From Haloarcula sp. CBA1127 (GTDB taxonomy: Archaea > Halobacteriota > Halobacteria > Halobacteriales > Haloarculaceae): 64,000 nt of DNA. Positions 1 through 8,975 of this stretch are shown piece after piece; position 1 is the stretch's first letter; each line of letters begins with the position of its first letter. Below the pieces are notes generated by a model. The model did no database searches and was not told the DNA's origin. It worked only from the letters and a program-made list of their open reading frames with translations. The stretch spans positions 372,001-436,000 of the forward strand of contig NZ_BCNB01000006.1 in NCBI RefSeq assembly GCF_001485575.1, given 5' to 3'. A program made the translations under genes and the position numbers.

Positions 1-78
1 GGCGAACTCCGGTTCGACCTCGAACGACGCGGCGACGACGTTGCCGACCGGCTCACTAGGCTTTGGGAGGACTTCTGA
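1..78 (+). CDS. C-terminal end of a winged-helix regulator (partial)
   Basis: Only the last 25 codons are in the window, ending in TGA. The visible tail ends in ADRLTRLWEDF, which resembles the ADRFTDLFEGL end of the winged-helix protein at 48690-49034. The next gene starts one base after the stop and encodes the same kind of small membrane protein that follows that second regulator. I infer that this is the end of an ArsR-like regulator that governs, or is governed with, its membrane partner. The DNA-binding part lies outside the window. Confidence 0.6.
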   Translation, partial: GELRFDLERRGDDVADRLTRLWEDF

Positions 79-79
79 G

Positions 80-418
80 ATGGCGCTTCACGACTCACTG
101 ACGACACTCGAGCTCGCAACGACCACCGCCGCCGCGGCGACCGCGCTCGTCGGCCTCTATATCGGCTATCAGGCCTACCGCGGGCTCCGACGCCACGACA
201 GCCCCCCGATGCGGTACCTCTCTATCGGGATGGTACTGCTGTTTGGCGTCACTTACGCGACGGCCTTCGCCGGCAACGCGCTGTTGCAGGCTGGGTCGGT
301 CCCCCTCGTCTATCAGGATTACTTCCGGTTAGTCGTGCGACTGATCCAACTCTCCGGGCTGCTCTGTATTGCTTACTCGCTGTATCTGACGCGGGCCGAT
401 GTCCACGCTAACAACTGA
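80..418 (+). CDS. Small three-helix membrane protein, DUF7521-like
   Basis: A 112-residue protein with three hydrophobic segments at about residues 12-30, 46-65 and 85-103. A basic loop (AYRGLRRHD) follows the first segment. The ATG at 80 lies one base after the regulator stop and begins the conserved part; an in-frame upstream start would overlap the regulator. The pattern AYRG-RR-D-MR-L resembles the protein at 48069-48362. It seems to belong to a haloarchaeal family I remember as DUF7521, always next to a winged-helix gene. The function is unknown; membrane sensing together with the regulator is a guess. Confidence 0.7.
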   Translation: MALHDSLTTLELATTTAAAATALVGLYIGYQAYRGLRRHDSPPMRYLSIGMVLLFGVTYATAFAGNALLQAGSVPLVYQDYFRLVVRLIQLSGLLCIAYSLYLTRADVHANN

Positions 419-577
419 TACATCGGAGTTATCACTGATAAATTAGGCAGATTTTAAATCGATGTAGCATGGCTTAGACACCCATATTCCCAGTAATACC
501 CACGTCGGCGATATTTTTCAGCGCCGCGAAAGCTCTAAACGTAGTGCGAGTGAACAGTCGTCGTATGCCACTTCGAC

Positions 578-582
578 GGAGG
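578..582 (+). promoter_or_regulatory. Shine-Dalgarno site of E1 alpha
   Basis: GGAGG sits eight bases before the ATG at 591. A strong SD is uncommon in this window, where most genes look leaderless, and it supports both the chosen start and a leadered mRNA for the dehydrogenase operon. Confidence 0.6.
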
Positions 583-590
583 CGGTTTCT

Positions 591-1697
591 ATGAGTGTCC
601 TCCAACGCGACCCCACGGACAGGGTACAGATTCTCGATGAAAACGGGACAGTGGTCGACGGCGCGACCGTCCCGGACCTCTCGGACGACGAACTGGTGGA
701 GATGTACCGGTATCTCAAACTCGGCCGGCACTTCGACCAGCGGGCGGTGAGTTTGCAACGACAGGGCCGGATGGGAACCTACCCCCCAATGTCGGGACAG
801 GAGGCCTCGCAGGTCGGCAGCGCCTTCGCGCTGCGAGACGGCGACTGGGCCTTCCCGAGCTACCGGGAGCATCTCGCGATGTACGTCAAGGGATGGCCTC
901 TGTCGGACGACCTGTTGTACTGGATGGGATCGGAGTCAGGTAATTCGCCGCCAGAAGACGTCCAAGCGTTCTCGTTTGCGGTTCCAATCGCGACGCAGAT
1001 TCCGCACGCGACCGGGGCCGCGTGGGCATCGAAACTCAAGGGCGATGACACCGCTGCCCTCGTGTACTTCGGTGACGGTGCGACCTCCGAGGGCGACTTT
1101 CATGAAGGCCTGAACTTCGCTGGCGTGTTCGACGTGCCAGCGGTGTTTTTCTGTAACAACAACCAGTGGGCGATTTCGGTGCCACGGGAGCGCCAGTCGG
1201 CCAGCGAGACGCTCGCCCAGAAGGCCAACGCCTACGGCTTCGACGGCGTCCAGGTCGACGGGATGGACCCGCTGGCGGTGTATCAGGTTACCCGCGAGGC
1301 CGTCGACAAGGCACACGACCCGCCAGAGGACGGACTCCGGCCGACGATGATCGAGGCGGTGCAGTACCGCTTTGGCGCACACACGACGGCTGACGACCCA
1401 TCGGTGTACCGCGACGACAGCGAGGTTGAGCGCTGGAAGCAGAAAGACCCCATCCCGCGGATGGAAGCGTTCCTCCGAGACCAGGGCCTGCTCGACGACG
1501 AGCGGGTCGACGCCATCGACGAATCGGTTCAGGATGAGGTAGCCACGGCCATCGACGAGGCTGAGGCGACAGAGCGACCGAAGCCAGAGGAGATGTTCGC
1601 GGACGTGTACGCGGAGATGCCACAGCGGCTTGAACAGCAACTGGACTACCTCGAAGAGCTGCGCGCGCGACACGGCGATGAGGTGCTACTGGAATGA
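591..1697 (+). CDS. pdhA: 2-oxoacid dehydrogenase E1 component, alpha subunit
   Basis: A 368-residue thiamine diphosphate-dependent E1 alpha subunit. With E1 beta it decarboxylates a 2-oxoacid and passes the acyl group to the lipoyl arm of E2. The ThDP/Mg motif is clear: GDG at residues 161-163 and NNN at 189-191. It starts an operon E1alpha-E1beta-E2-membrane protein-E3 and overlaps E1 beta by four bases (ATGA). Haloarchaea usually oxidise pyruvate with a ferredoxin oxidoreductase, so whether the substrate is pyruvate or a branched-chain oxoacid cannot be told from sequence. The symbol follows common naming only. Confidence 0.9.
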   Translation: MSVLQRDPTDRVQILDENGTVVDGATVPDLSDDELVEMYRYLKLGRHFDQRAVSLQRQGRMGTYPPMSGQEASQVGSAFALRDGDWAFPSYREHLAMYVKGWPLSDDLLYWMGSESGNSPPEDVQAFSFAVPIATQIPHATGAAWASKLKGDDTAALVYFGDGATSEGDFHEGLNFAGVFDVPAVFFCNNNQWAISVPRERQSASETLAQKANAYGFDGVQVDGMDPLAVYQVTREAVDKAHDPPEDGLRPTMIEAVQYRFGAHTTADDPSVYRDDSEVERWKQKDPIPRMEAFLRDQGLLDDERVDAIDESVQDEVATAIDEAEATERPKPEEMFADVYAEMPQRLEQQLDYLEELRARHGDEVLLE

Positions 1698-2692
1698 GCA
1701 CACAGGACGCAAACACACAGAGTTTGACGCTCGTACAGGCCGTCCGTGACGGGCTCTACGGCGAGATGGAACGGAACGAAGACGTGGTCGTGATGGGTGA
1801 AGATGTCGGGAAAAACGGCGGCGTCTTCCGGGCGACACAGGGACTCCACGAGGAGTTCGGTGACGACCGGGTCATCGACACGCCGCTCGCGGAGGCCGGT
1901 ATCGTCGGGACAGCTATCGGCATGGCTGCCTACGGGCTCCGGCCGGTTCCGGAGATGCAGTTCTCCGGGTTCATGTACCCCGCGTTCGACCAGATTGTCA
2001 GTCACGCCGCCCGGCTTCGGAACAGGAGCCGCGGCCGATACAACTGCCCGCTGACTGTTCGCGCACCGTACGGCGGCGGCATCCGTGCGCCGGAGCACCA
2101 CTCCGAGTCCAAGGAGGCATTTTACGTCCACGAGGCGGGGCTAAAGGTGGTCGTCCCGTCGACGCCAAAGGAGACGAAGGGGCTGCTGACGGCGGCTATC
2201 CGGGACCCGGACCCCGTTATCTTCCTCGAACCGAAGCTCATCTACCGGTCGTTCCGTGAGGAGGTCCCCGACGACCCCTACACCGTCGAACTTGGCGAGG
2301 CGAAGGTCCGCCGCGAAGGGGCTGACGTGTCCGTGTTCACATGGGGCGCGATGACCCGGCCGACGGTCGAAGCAGCCGAAGAACTGGCCGAGGAGGGCAT
2401 CGACGCCGAAGTGATCGACCTGCGAACGCTGTCGCCGATGGACACCGAGACCATCGTCGAGTCGTTCAAAAAGACCGGACGAGCAACCGTCGTCCACGAA
2501 GCGCCCAAAACCGGTGGGCTGGCCGGCGAAATCATCGCCACCATTCAGGAGGAAGTCCTGCTGTATCAGGAGGCCCCCGTTACGCGGGTGACTGGCTTCG
2601 ACGTGCCGTACCCGCTGTACGCGTTAGAGGACTACTACCTCCCCGAACCCGCCCGCATCAAAGACGGTATCAGAGAGGCAGTGGAGTTCTGA
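1694..2692 (+). CDS. pdhB: 2-oxoacid dehydrogenase E1 component, beta subunit
   Basis: A 332-residue transketolase-like beta subunit that completes the alpha2beta2 E1 with the preceding gene. The early MGEDVG motif and the LAEAGIVG segment with Glu67, the residue expected to activate the thiamine ring, are present, as is the C-terminal transketolase domain. The start overlaps the E1 alpha stop by four bases, indicating translational coupling. E2 follows after three bases. Confidence 0.92.
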   Translation: MSTQDANTQSLTLVQAVRDGLYGEMERNEDVVVMGEDVGKNGGVFRATQGLHEEFGDDRVIDTPLAEAGIVGTAIGMAAYGLRPVPEMQFSGFMYPAFDQIVSHAARLRNRSRGRYNCPLTVRAPYGGGIRAPEHHSESKEAFYVHEAGLKVVVPSTPKETKGLLTAAIRDPDPVIFLEPKLIYRSFREEVPDDPYTVELGEAKVRREGADVSVFTWGAMTRPTVEAAEELAEEGIDAEVIDLRTLSPMDTETIVESFKKTGRATVVHEAPKTGGLAGEIIATIQEEVLLYQEAPVTRVTGFDVPYPLYALEDYYLPEPARIKDGIREAVEF

Positions 2693-2695
2693 CGC

Positions 2696-4333
2696 ATGTT
2701 CGAGTTCAATCTCCCAGACCTCGGTGAAGGGGTCGCAGAGGGTGAGGTGCTGACCTGGCGCGTCTCGCCGGGCGACGCCGTCACCGAGGATCAGGTCCTT
2801 GCGGAGGTGGAAACCGACAAGGCCGCCGTCGACGTGCCGTCACCGGTCGACGGCGTCGTACAGGAACTGCACGCCGAGGTCGGCGAGATGGTCCAGACCG
2901 GCGAGGTGCTCATCACCATTGCCGAAGAGGGCGACGCCGAAACGGCCGACGCGGCGGCCAGCGATACAGACGAAGTCGAATCGGCAGGAGCCGACACAGA
3001 GGAGGCAGACAGCGCTGCGAGCGAAGCCGCAGCGGCTGACGAGCAGTCGGGTGCAAGCACAAGTACGGCTGATGGCCGCGTGTTCGCCTCGCCGAGCGTG
3101 CGTCGACTCGCCCGTGAGGAGGGAGTCGACATCGCGGCCGTCGACGGAAGCGGACCGGGCGGCCGTGTCACAGAGGGGGATGTCGAGGCGGCCACAGCGT
3201 CGGCCGACGAGGCGACTGCCAGTGACGACAGCCCGACGTCGGTCGTTTCGAAGGCATCCGACGACGGGGACAGTCCGACCGCAGCGGTTTCACAGGTCGA
3301 CGCGGGCGATACAGACGACGGGACAGCTGTCAAGTCAGCCGTCAGAAGTGTCTCCGGGGACGGACAGGAAGCCGCCAGTCGCGACCAGACGCTGGCGACG
3401 CCGGCCACCAGAAAGGCCGCCCGTGAACTCGACGTGAATATCGACGCCGTCCCGACCGACCAGACGCGGGACGGTCAGCCCTACGTCGACGAGGCCGCCG
3501 TCCGGACGTACGCGGAGGCCCAGCAGGCTGCACAGGCGGCCGATGCCGAAGCCATCAGCGCCGGAGGTGGCGCGGCGGGAACGGCAGCCCAGGCGGGCGG
3601 CGCTGGGCCCGAAGCGACGGCCGTCGAGACAGGCGACGGCGAGCGCCGCGAACCGTACCGTGGCGTCCGCCGGTCTATCGGCGAGCAGATGGCGCGCTCG
3701 CGTCGAGAAGTGCCCCACGCGACCCACCATGACCAGGTAGTCGTGTCCGGCCTCGTCGAGGCCCGTGAGCGACTCGCGCCACTCGCCGAGGAGCGCGATG
3801 TCACGCTGACGTACACACCGTTTGTGGTGAAATGCGTCGCCGCGGCGCTGGACCAGCACCCGGTGCTCAACACGGCGCTTGACACCGAAAACGAGGAAAT
3901 CGTCTACAGGGATGCCCACAACATCGGCGTGGCGGCGGCAACCGACCACGGGCTTGTCGTCCCGGTCGTTAACGACGTGGACGGGAAGGGGCTGGTCGAA
4001 CTCGCCGGCGAGATCAACGACCTCGTCGGGCGGGCCAGAGAGCGAGACATCGAGCGATCAGAGATGCAGGGCGGAACGTTCACCGTCACGAACTTCGGCG
4101 TCATCGGCGGCGAGTACGCCAGTCCGATCATCAACGTCCCCGAGACAGCGATTCTCGGTATCGGGGCGCTGAAAGAGCGGCCGGTGGCCGAAGACGGCGA
4201 AGTCGTCGCGAAACCGACGCTCCCGCTCTCGCTGGCAATCGACCACCGTGTCATCGACGGCGCCGACGCGGCGCGCTTCGTCAACACGCTCAAGGAATAT
4301 CTGGCGGACCCGACGCGACTCCTACTAGAGTAA
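2696..4333 (+). CDS. pdhC: 2-oxoacid dehydrogenase E2, dihydrolipoamide acyltransferase
   Basis: A 545-residue E2 core. An N-terminal lipoyl domain (about 1-78) carries the lipoylation site ETDKA with Lys42. An acidic Ala/Asp/Thr-rich linker leads to a peripheral subunit-binding domain at about 130-165. A second similar segment sits at about 233-274 (TLATPATRKAARELDV), so two E1/E3-binding elements seem to be present. The catalytic domain runs from about 318 and ends with the active-site motif DHRVIDG (His517, Asp521). It starts three bases after E1 beta. Confidence 0.93.
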   Translation: MFEFNLPDLGEGVAEGEVLTWRVSPGDAVTEDQVLAEVETDKAAVDVPSPVDGVVQELHAEVGEMVQTGEVLITIAEEGDAETADAAASDTDEVESAGADTEEADSAASEAAAADEQSGASTSTADGRVFASPSVRRLAREEGVDIAAVDGSGPGGRVTEGDVEAATASADEATASDDSPTSVVSKASDDGDSPTAAVSQVDAGDTDDGTAVKSAVRSVSGDGQEAASRDQTLATPATRKAARELDVNIDAVPTDQTRDGQPYVDEAAVRTYAEAQQAAQAADAEAISAGGGAAGTAAQAGGAGPEATAVETGDGERREPYRGVRRSIGEQMARSRREVPHATHHDQVVVSGLVEARERLAPLAEERDVTLTYTPFVVKCVAAALDQHPVLNTALDTENEEIVYRDAHNIGVAAATDHGLVVPVVNDVDGKGLVELAGEINDLVGRARERDIERSEMQGGTFTVTNFGVIGGEYASPIINVPETAILGIGALKERPVAEDGEVVAKPTLPLSLAIDHRVIDGADAARFVNTLKEYLADPTRLLLE

Positions 4334-4388
4334 CTGCTCGGGTTCGCAACCGAAAACCAGACCAGTCACTGGAACGACAGGGCTTGTG

Positions 4389-4787
4389 ATGCCCTCCACA
4401 AGAGACACATGGATCTGGTACGGGTTAGCCGCGCTGTTTGTGCTGGTTCCGGGCTGTGTTGCCCTCTCCCGAGTCGGGATGGAACTAGTCGTTTCGTCAG
4501 GGTCGGCCGGAGAGGGGAGTCTCGGAACGTTCCTCGGCGCGTTTGCCCTGACTGTCCTCGCCAGCTGGGCAGGTGTGCTGTTCAGCCTGCTTCTCACGGT
4601 CGGCCTCTTTCTCGACAGTCGACAGCTCCGGCGGACTGACGGGGACTGGGCCCCGACACCGCTGTATGCGCTCGCCGGTATCGTCCACGCCGTTGGGACG
4701 ACACTGCTCGCGGCGTTTGCGGTGTCAGTGCCGGTCATCGGATACTACCTGTACCAACGGCGCAGGCGAAAGACGACAGCGAACTGA
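4389..4787 (+). CDS. Membrane protein inside the dehydrogenase operon
   Basis: A 132-residue protein of unknown function with three strongly hydrophobic stretches (about 9-26, 44-75 and 92-122) and a basic cytoplasmic tail (RRRRK). I chose the ATG at 4389; a GTG codon directly before it is the alternative. It lies between E2 and E3 on the same strand, 55 bases after E2 and 39 bases before E3, so it is probably co-transcribed. Nothing in it suggests a catalytic role. Confidence 0.75.
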   Translation: MPSTRDTWIWYGLAALFVLVPGCVALSRVGMELVVSSGSAGEGSLGTFLGAFALTVLASWAGVLFSLLLTVGLFLDSRQLRRTDGDWAPTPLYALAGIVHAVGTTLLAAFAVSVPVIGYYLYQRRRRKTTAN

Positions 4788-4826
4788 AGGGCGATAGCTT
4801 TTCACGGACCCGGACGAGGCACCGCT

Positions 4827-6245
4827 ATGGTCGTTGGAGATGTCACTACGGGAACGGAACTGCTTGTTATCGGCGGCGGTCCGGGCGGCTACGTCGCCGC
4901 GATCCGGGGCGCGCAACTGGGACTGGACACGACACTCGTCGAGCGAGACGCCTACGGCGGGACCTGTCTGAACCACGGCTGTATCCCCTCGAAAGCACTC
5001 ATCTCGGCCTCAGATGTCGCCTACGACGCCCGGCAGGCCGAGTCGATGGGCGTGTTCGCGGACCCGGCCGTCGACATGGCCGGGATGACAGAGTGGAAAG
5101 ACGGCGTCGTCACACGGCTGACACGGGGCGTCGAGTCGCTGTGTAAGAACGCCGGCGTCAATCTGATGCAAGGGACCGCCGAGTTCGTCGACGACGGGAC
5201 GGTCCGGGTCGCCCACGGCGGCGATGGGCAGGGCTCGGAGTCGCTGTCGTTCGAACACGCCATCGTTGCGACGGGGAGCCGACCGATGGCGGTCCCCGGC
5301 TTCGAGTTCGAAGGCGAGCACATCCTCTCCTCGAAGGACGCGCTCGCGCTCGAATCGGTCCCCGAGAAACTGCTCGTCGTCGGCGCGGGCTACATCGGCA
5401 TGGAGCTCTCGACAGTGTTCGCAAAGCTTGGTGCGGAGGTCACGGTCGTCGAGATGCTCGACGACGTGTTGCCCGGCTACGAAGACGACATCGCAGCGGT
5501 CGTCCGCGACCGCGCCGAAGACCTGGGTATCGAGTTCAACTTCGGCGAGGCGGCCGACGACTGGGACGAGACAGACGAGGGTATTCGCGTCCAGACCGTC
5601 GACGAAGACGAGACGGTCACCGAGTACAACGCAGAGAAATGTCTTGTCGCGGTCGGCCGCGAGCCGGTTACGGACACGCTCGCGCTGGAAAACATAGACC
5701 TCCAGACAGACGAGAACGGCGTCATTCCGACCGACGACCAGTGCCGAACGGCGTTTGAGTCGGTGTTTGCAGTCGGTGACGTGGCCGGCGAACCGATGCT
5801 GGCCCACAAGGCGATGGCTGAGGGCGAGGTTGCCGCGAGAGCCGCCGCCGGTGAGCCAGCCGCGTTCGACCACCAGGCGATTCCCGCCGCGGTATTCACC
5901 GACCCCGAAATCGCCACCGTCGGGATGACTGAGTCGGAGGCCGAGGCGGCGGGCTTCGAGCCGGTCATTGGACAGATGCCGGTCCGGGCCAACGGCCGTG
6001 CGCTCACGGTCAACGAGAAGGAAGGGTTCGTCCGCGTCGTCGCTGATGCCGACGAGGAGTTCCTGCTCGGGGCACAGATCGTTGGTCCGGAGGCGTCCGA
6101 ACTCATCGCTGAACTCGGGCTGGGCATCGAGATGGGCGCGCGGCTGGAAGACATCGCCGGGACGATCCACACGCATCCGACGCTCTCCGAAGCGGTCCAC
6201 GAGGCGGCCGCAGCAGCACGCGGCGAAGCGGTTCACACGCGCTGA
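4827..6245 (+). CDS. lpdA: Dihydrolipoamide dehydrogenase (E3)
   Basis: A 472-residue FAD-dependent disulfide oxidoreductase that reoxidises the E2 lipoyl group with NAD. The FAD-binding GGGPGG motif is at residues 16-21 and the redox-active pair is Cys47/Cys52 (CLNHGC). The central NAD-binding motif is VVGAGYIGME, and a C-terminal HTHPTLSE supplies the catalytic His/Glu. It closes the operon. The same E3 may also serve a glycine cleavage system elsewhere in the genome. Confidence 0.95.
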   Translation: MVVGDVTTGTELLVIGGGPGGYVAAIRGAQLGLDTTLVERDAYGGTCLNHGCIPSKALISASDVAYDARQAESMGVFADPAVDMAGMTEWKDGVVTRLTRGVESLCKNAGVNLMQGTAEFVDDGTVRVAHGGDGQGSESLSFEHAIVATGSRPMAVPGFEFEGEHILSSKDALALESVPEKLLVVGAGYIGMELSTVFAKLGAEVTVVEMLDDVLPGYEDDIAAVVRDRAEDLGIEFNFGEAADDWDETDEGIRVQTVDEDETVTEYNAEKCLVAVGREPVTDTLALENIDLQTDENGVIPTDDQCRTAFESVFAVGDVAGEPMLAHKAMAEGEVAARAAAGEPAAFDHQAIPAAVFTDPEIATVGMTESEAEAAGFEPVIGQMPVRANGRALTVNEKEGFVRVVADADEEFLLGAQIVGPEASELIAELGLGIEMGARLEDIAGTIHTHPTLSEAVHEAAAAARGEAVHTR

Positions 6246-6392
6246 GAACGCTCTGGACCGATTCGTGATTAACTACCGAGTTCAAACACAACTCTGAGGG
6301 GGTTTTACTGACAGAGAATCTAAAGCTTGCGCCGTGCAAAAGGGTTATATTGTGGATTGAGTAAACTGTCGGTGAATAGGAACCGGTAAGAT

Positions 6393-7022
6393 ATGTCTAC
6401 TGATTCACAGCCCGACGATACCATCGCCCAGGCGATCATTTCGGGGTCGACGTACGAGCGACTCCGCTACGAACGCCACTCGTATCTCAGACAGACTGTC
6501 CCGCGGACGCTCGCTCTCCAGAGCGCCCTGCTTGGCGCGCTGGCGCTGTTGCTACCGATCTACGGGCTGTATCCGGACAGTACCGCGGCGTTTCTGCCAT
6601 CGATTGACCCCGGCGTCGCCTCGCCGAAAGTGCTGTTGCTCGGGGTGTTTGGTGGGTTCCTGCAGTTGTTCGGTGCGACCCTGCTTGTCGGGTCAGCCCT
6701 CTACCGAGTCCGGCTCGCGCCGCTGACTGAGCAACAGGCGCACGCGGCGCTCAACGCCGAGGACTTCGCGCGGTACGTTGGCCTCGGAACCGGTGGCCTG
6801 GCGATTGTCCTCTCGCTTTGCCTGTTCGCTGTGGGCCTGGGCGGCGGTGACGCAGTGTCCGCATACATCGCGTTCACGGGTCGGAACCCGTTCGTGGACT
6901 CCGGGTTCGGGCTGTCGATTGGGGCCGTCTCACTGTTCGCCTTCGTCGCCAGCGTGACGGTTTTTTACGCCTCGCGATACCTCCTCGTTCACCTCGCGCT
7001 GTTCCACCGTAGCAACGAGTAA
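6393..7022 (+). CDS. Four-helix membrane protein of unknown function
   Basis: A 209-residue protein with a charged N-terminal 40 residues and four hydrophobic segments at about 42-62, 78-103, 128-150 and 175-197. A TATA-like GGTTATATTG about 50 bases upstream suggests its own promoter. I do not recognise a named family. Coding-looking sequence continues in the same frame past its TAA stop (see 7023-7127), so the protein may once have been longer, or a fragment of another gene abuts it. Confidence 0.7.
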   Translation: MSTDSQPDDTIAQAIISGSTYERLRYERHSYLRQTVPRTLALQSALLGALALLLPIYGLYPDSTAAFLPSIDPGVASPKVLLLGVFGGFLQLFGATLLVGSALYRVRLAPLTEQQAHAALNAEDFARYVGLGTGGLAIVLSLCLFAVGLGGGDAVSAYIAFTGRNPFVDSGFGLSIGAVSLFAFVASVTVFYASRYLLVHLALFHRSNE

Positions 7023-7127
7023 ACTACCGGCCTCGACGAGATAGCCCAGCGTCACGACCACCTCGAACGGAACGTCGTCGCGAGCGCCAGTGAACTCAGC
7101 GACGAGGAACTGGCGCGGCTGTCCTGA
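7023..7127 (+). pseudogene. In-frame remnant after a stop codon
   Basis: Directly after the TAA at 7020-7022 the same frame stays open for 34 codons and ends in TGA. The translation is charged and helix-like (for example ASELSDEELARLS), with the G/C third-position bias of real haloarchaeal genes. There is no ATG, GTG or TTG start in it. It is either a C-terminal extension of the preceding protein cut off by a new stop, or the tail of a lost gene. Confidence 0.35.
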
Positions 7128-7202
7128 CCGGCTATCGGCGGCACTGTCACAGCGCTTGCCGATGACCACGGTTCTTTTGGTTCCCACCGCTGTACCCCGG
7201 GT

Positions 7203-8018
7203 ATGACCACTGTTACCCTGGGTCCCGAGGGGACCTACTCCCACCGCGCCGCACAGGCAGTCACCGACGACGAGATCTCTTTCTCCGAGTCAGTGACTGC
7301 CATCGTCGAGGCCGTCGCCGACGGCGAGGCCAAGCGCGGTGTCGTCCCCGTCGAAAACAGTATCGAGGGCTCCGTCACCGAATCGCTCGACGCCTTCGCG
7401 GAGTACGACGTTGCCGTCGTCGAGGAGGTTATCACGCCGATCCGCCACGCCCTGCTCGCACAGGACGACTCGTTCTCACTGGTAGCCAGCCATGCCCAGG
7501 CGCTGGCCCAGTGTCGCGGCTGGCTCGACGAGCACTACCCCGGCGTCAATGTCGAGGCCGTCGCGTCGACGGCCCGCGGCGTTGAGCGGGCCCGTGGCGA
7601 CGCTGACATCGCCGCTATCGGCCACCCAGAGAACGCGACCAACGGCACCGAGCTGAAAGTGCTCGCCGAGGACATTCAGGACCGGTCTTCGAACGCCACC
7701 CGCTTCGTCGTCGTCGCCCCGAAAAGCGAGCGTAGCGAGGCCGGCGGCAAGACCTCCTTTATCGTCTACCCCGATGTCGACTACCCCGGACTCCTACTTG
7801 AACTGCTGGAGCCGTTCGCCGACCGCGACATCAACCTCACCCGCGTCGAGTCCCGGCCCAGCGGTGAGCGGCTCGGGGACTACGTCTTCCACATCGACAT
7901 CTCGGCCGGCCTCTACGAGCAGCGCACGCAGGAGGCGCTCGCTGATATCGAGGACATCGCCGGGAAGGGGTGGGTCCGCCGGCTCGGGTCGTATGACTCC
8001 AAGACGGTCGTCAACTGA
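7203..8018 (+). CDS. pheA: Prephenate dehydratase
   Basis: A 271-residue enzyme converting prephenate to phenylpyruvate in phenylalanine synthesis. The catalytic domain covers about 1-178, with the conserved Thr-Arg-Phe motif at 166-168. An ACT domain for phenylalanine feedback follows at about 185-265 and holds the ESRP motif at 216-219. There is no chorismate mutase domain, as usual in archaea. The ATG at 7203 begins directly with the conserved TVTLGPEGTYSH segment. Confidence 0.95.
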   Translation: MTTVTLGPEGTYSHRAAQAVTDDEISFSESVTAIVEAVADGEAKRGVVPVENSIEGSVTESLDAFAEYDVAVVEEVITPIRHALLAQDDSFSLVASHAQALAQCRGWLDEHYPGVNVEAVASTARGVERARGDADIAAIGHPENATNGTELKVLAEDIQDRSSNATRFVVVAPKSERSEAGGKTSFIVYPDVDYPGLLLELLEPFADRDINLTRVESRPSGERLGDYVFHIDISAGLYEQRTQEALADIEDIAGKGWVRRLGSYDSKTVVN

Positions 8019-8080
8019 GCCGGCGAAACACCGCCGGCCCTGCTTCAAGCGTTAAGTCCCGGGGCCGTGTACCCCCGTGT

Positions 8081-8488
8081 ATGCCAGACCGCGATCCGTT
8101 CAGCGAGATCGAGCGCGCGTTCGATATGCTGGGAGAGCAGTTCGGTGTCGACATGGGCGCTATCCCGGTCGACGTCGTCGACGAGGGCGACACCTTCGTC
8201 GTCCACGCGGACCTTCCCGGCTACGACAGCGAGGACATCGACGTCCAGCTTGTTGAGGACCGGAAGCTCACCATCAGCGCCACGTCGAGCCAGGAGCGGG
8301 AATCGACCGACGGGCAGTACGTCCAGCGCGAGCGTCGGCAGCAGTCGCTGAGCCGGTCGGTCCGCCTCCCCGAAGCCGTCGACGACGAGGAGACCACTGC
8401 AAGCTACGACAACGGCGTCCTCACGGTGCGGCTGGCGAAGGTCGGACACAGCGAGGACGACGACGGGACGGATATCCCCGTAAACTGA
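8081..8488 (+). CDS. Small heat shock protein, Hsp20 family
   Basis: A 135-residue alpha-crystallin domain chaperone that holds unfolding proteins without ATP. The domain spans about residues 25-118, with the typical DLPGYDSEDIDVQL and KLTISA strands and a C-terminal GVLTVRL. The acidic tail is short and the usual IxI anchor is not obvious. A peroxiredoxin gene follows after two bases, so the two stress genes are probably co-transcribed. Confidence 0.92.
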   Translation: MPDRDPFSEIERAFDMLGEQFGVDMGAIPVDVVDEGDTFVVHADLPGYDSEDIDVQLVEDRKLTISATSSQERESTDGQYVQRERRQQSLSRSVRLPEAVDDEETTASYDNGVLTVRLAKVGHSEDDDGTDIPVN

Positions 8489-8490
8489 CG

Positions 8491-8943
8491 ATGGTGCTCG
8501 AACCCGGTACCGACGTGCCGACGATCAGGGCGACAAACCAGCACGGCGACGCAGTCCAGCCCGGCTTCGAGCAGCCGACGGTGCTGTACTTCTATCCGGC
8601 GGACAACACGCCGGGCTGTACGACGGAGACGGAACAGTTCGAGGAGCACGCACAGCGGTTCGAAGACACGGGCGTCTCAGTGTACGGCGTCTCGACCGAC
8701 GGGGTCGAAAGCCACCGCGACTTTGCTGAAGCGAACAACATCAGTTTCGACCTGCTGGCCGACCCCGAAGGACGGCTGTGTGAAGCGTTCGACGTGCCAC
8801 TCGTCGACAGACGGAGCCAGCGGACGACGTACATTATCGCACGGGAGCGCGTCGTCGCCGTGTACGAACGAGTCGGTCCCGACGGCCACGCGGCGAGCGT
8901 CTTCAAAGACCTTGTCGACACTGGGTTGGTCAGCGCCGAGTAG
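8491..8943 (+). CDS. bcp: Thioredoxin-dependent peroxiredoxin, Bcp/PrxQ type
   Basis: A 150-residue peroxidase that reduces hydrogen and organic peroxides. The peroxidatic Cys43 lies in the PGCT motif. The second Cys that bacterial Bcp proteins carry five residues later is absent; Cys97 (LCEAF) is the only other candidate resolving residue. It starts two bases after the Hsp20 gene and runs tail to tail with leuS. Confidence 0.92.
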   Translation: MVLEPGTDVPTIRATNQHGDAVQPGFEQPTVLYFYPADNTPGCTTETEQFEEHAQRFEDTGVSVYGVSTDGVESHRDFAEANNISFDLLADPEGRLCEAFDVPLVDRRSQRTTYIIARERVVAVYERVGPDGHAASVFKDLVDTGLVSAE

Positions 8944-8975
8944 GCCGCAGCAGACGAAAATCGGACGACTGCGAG

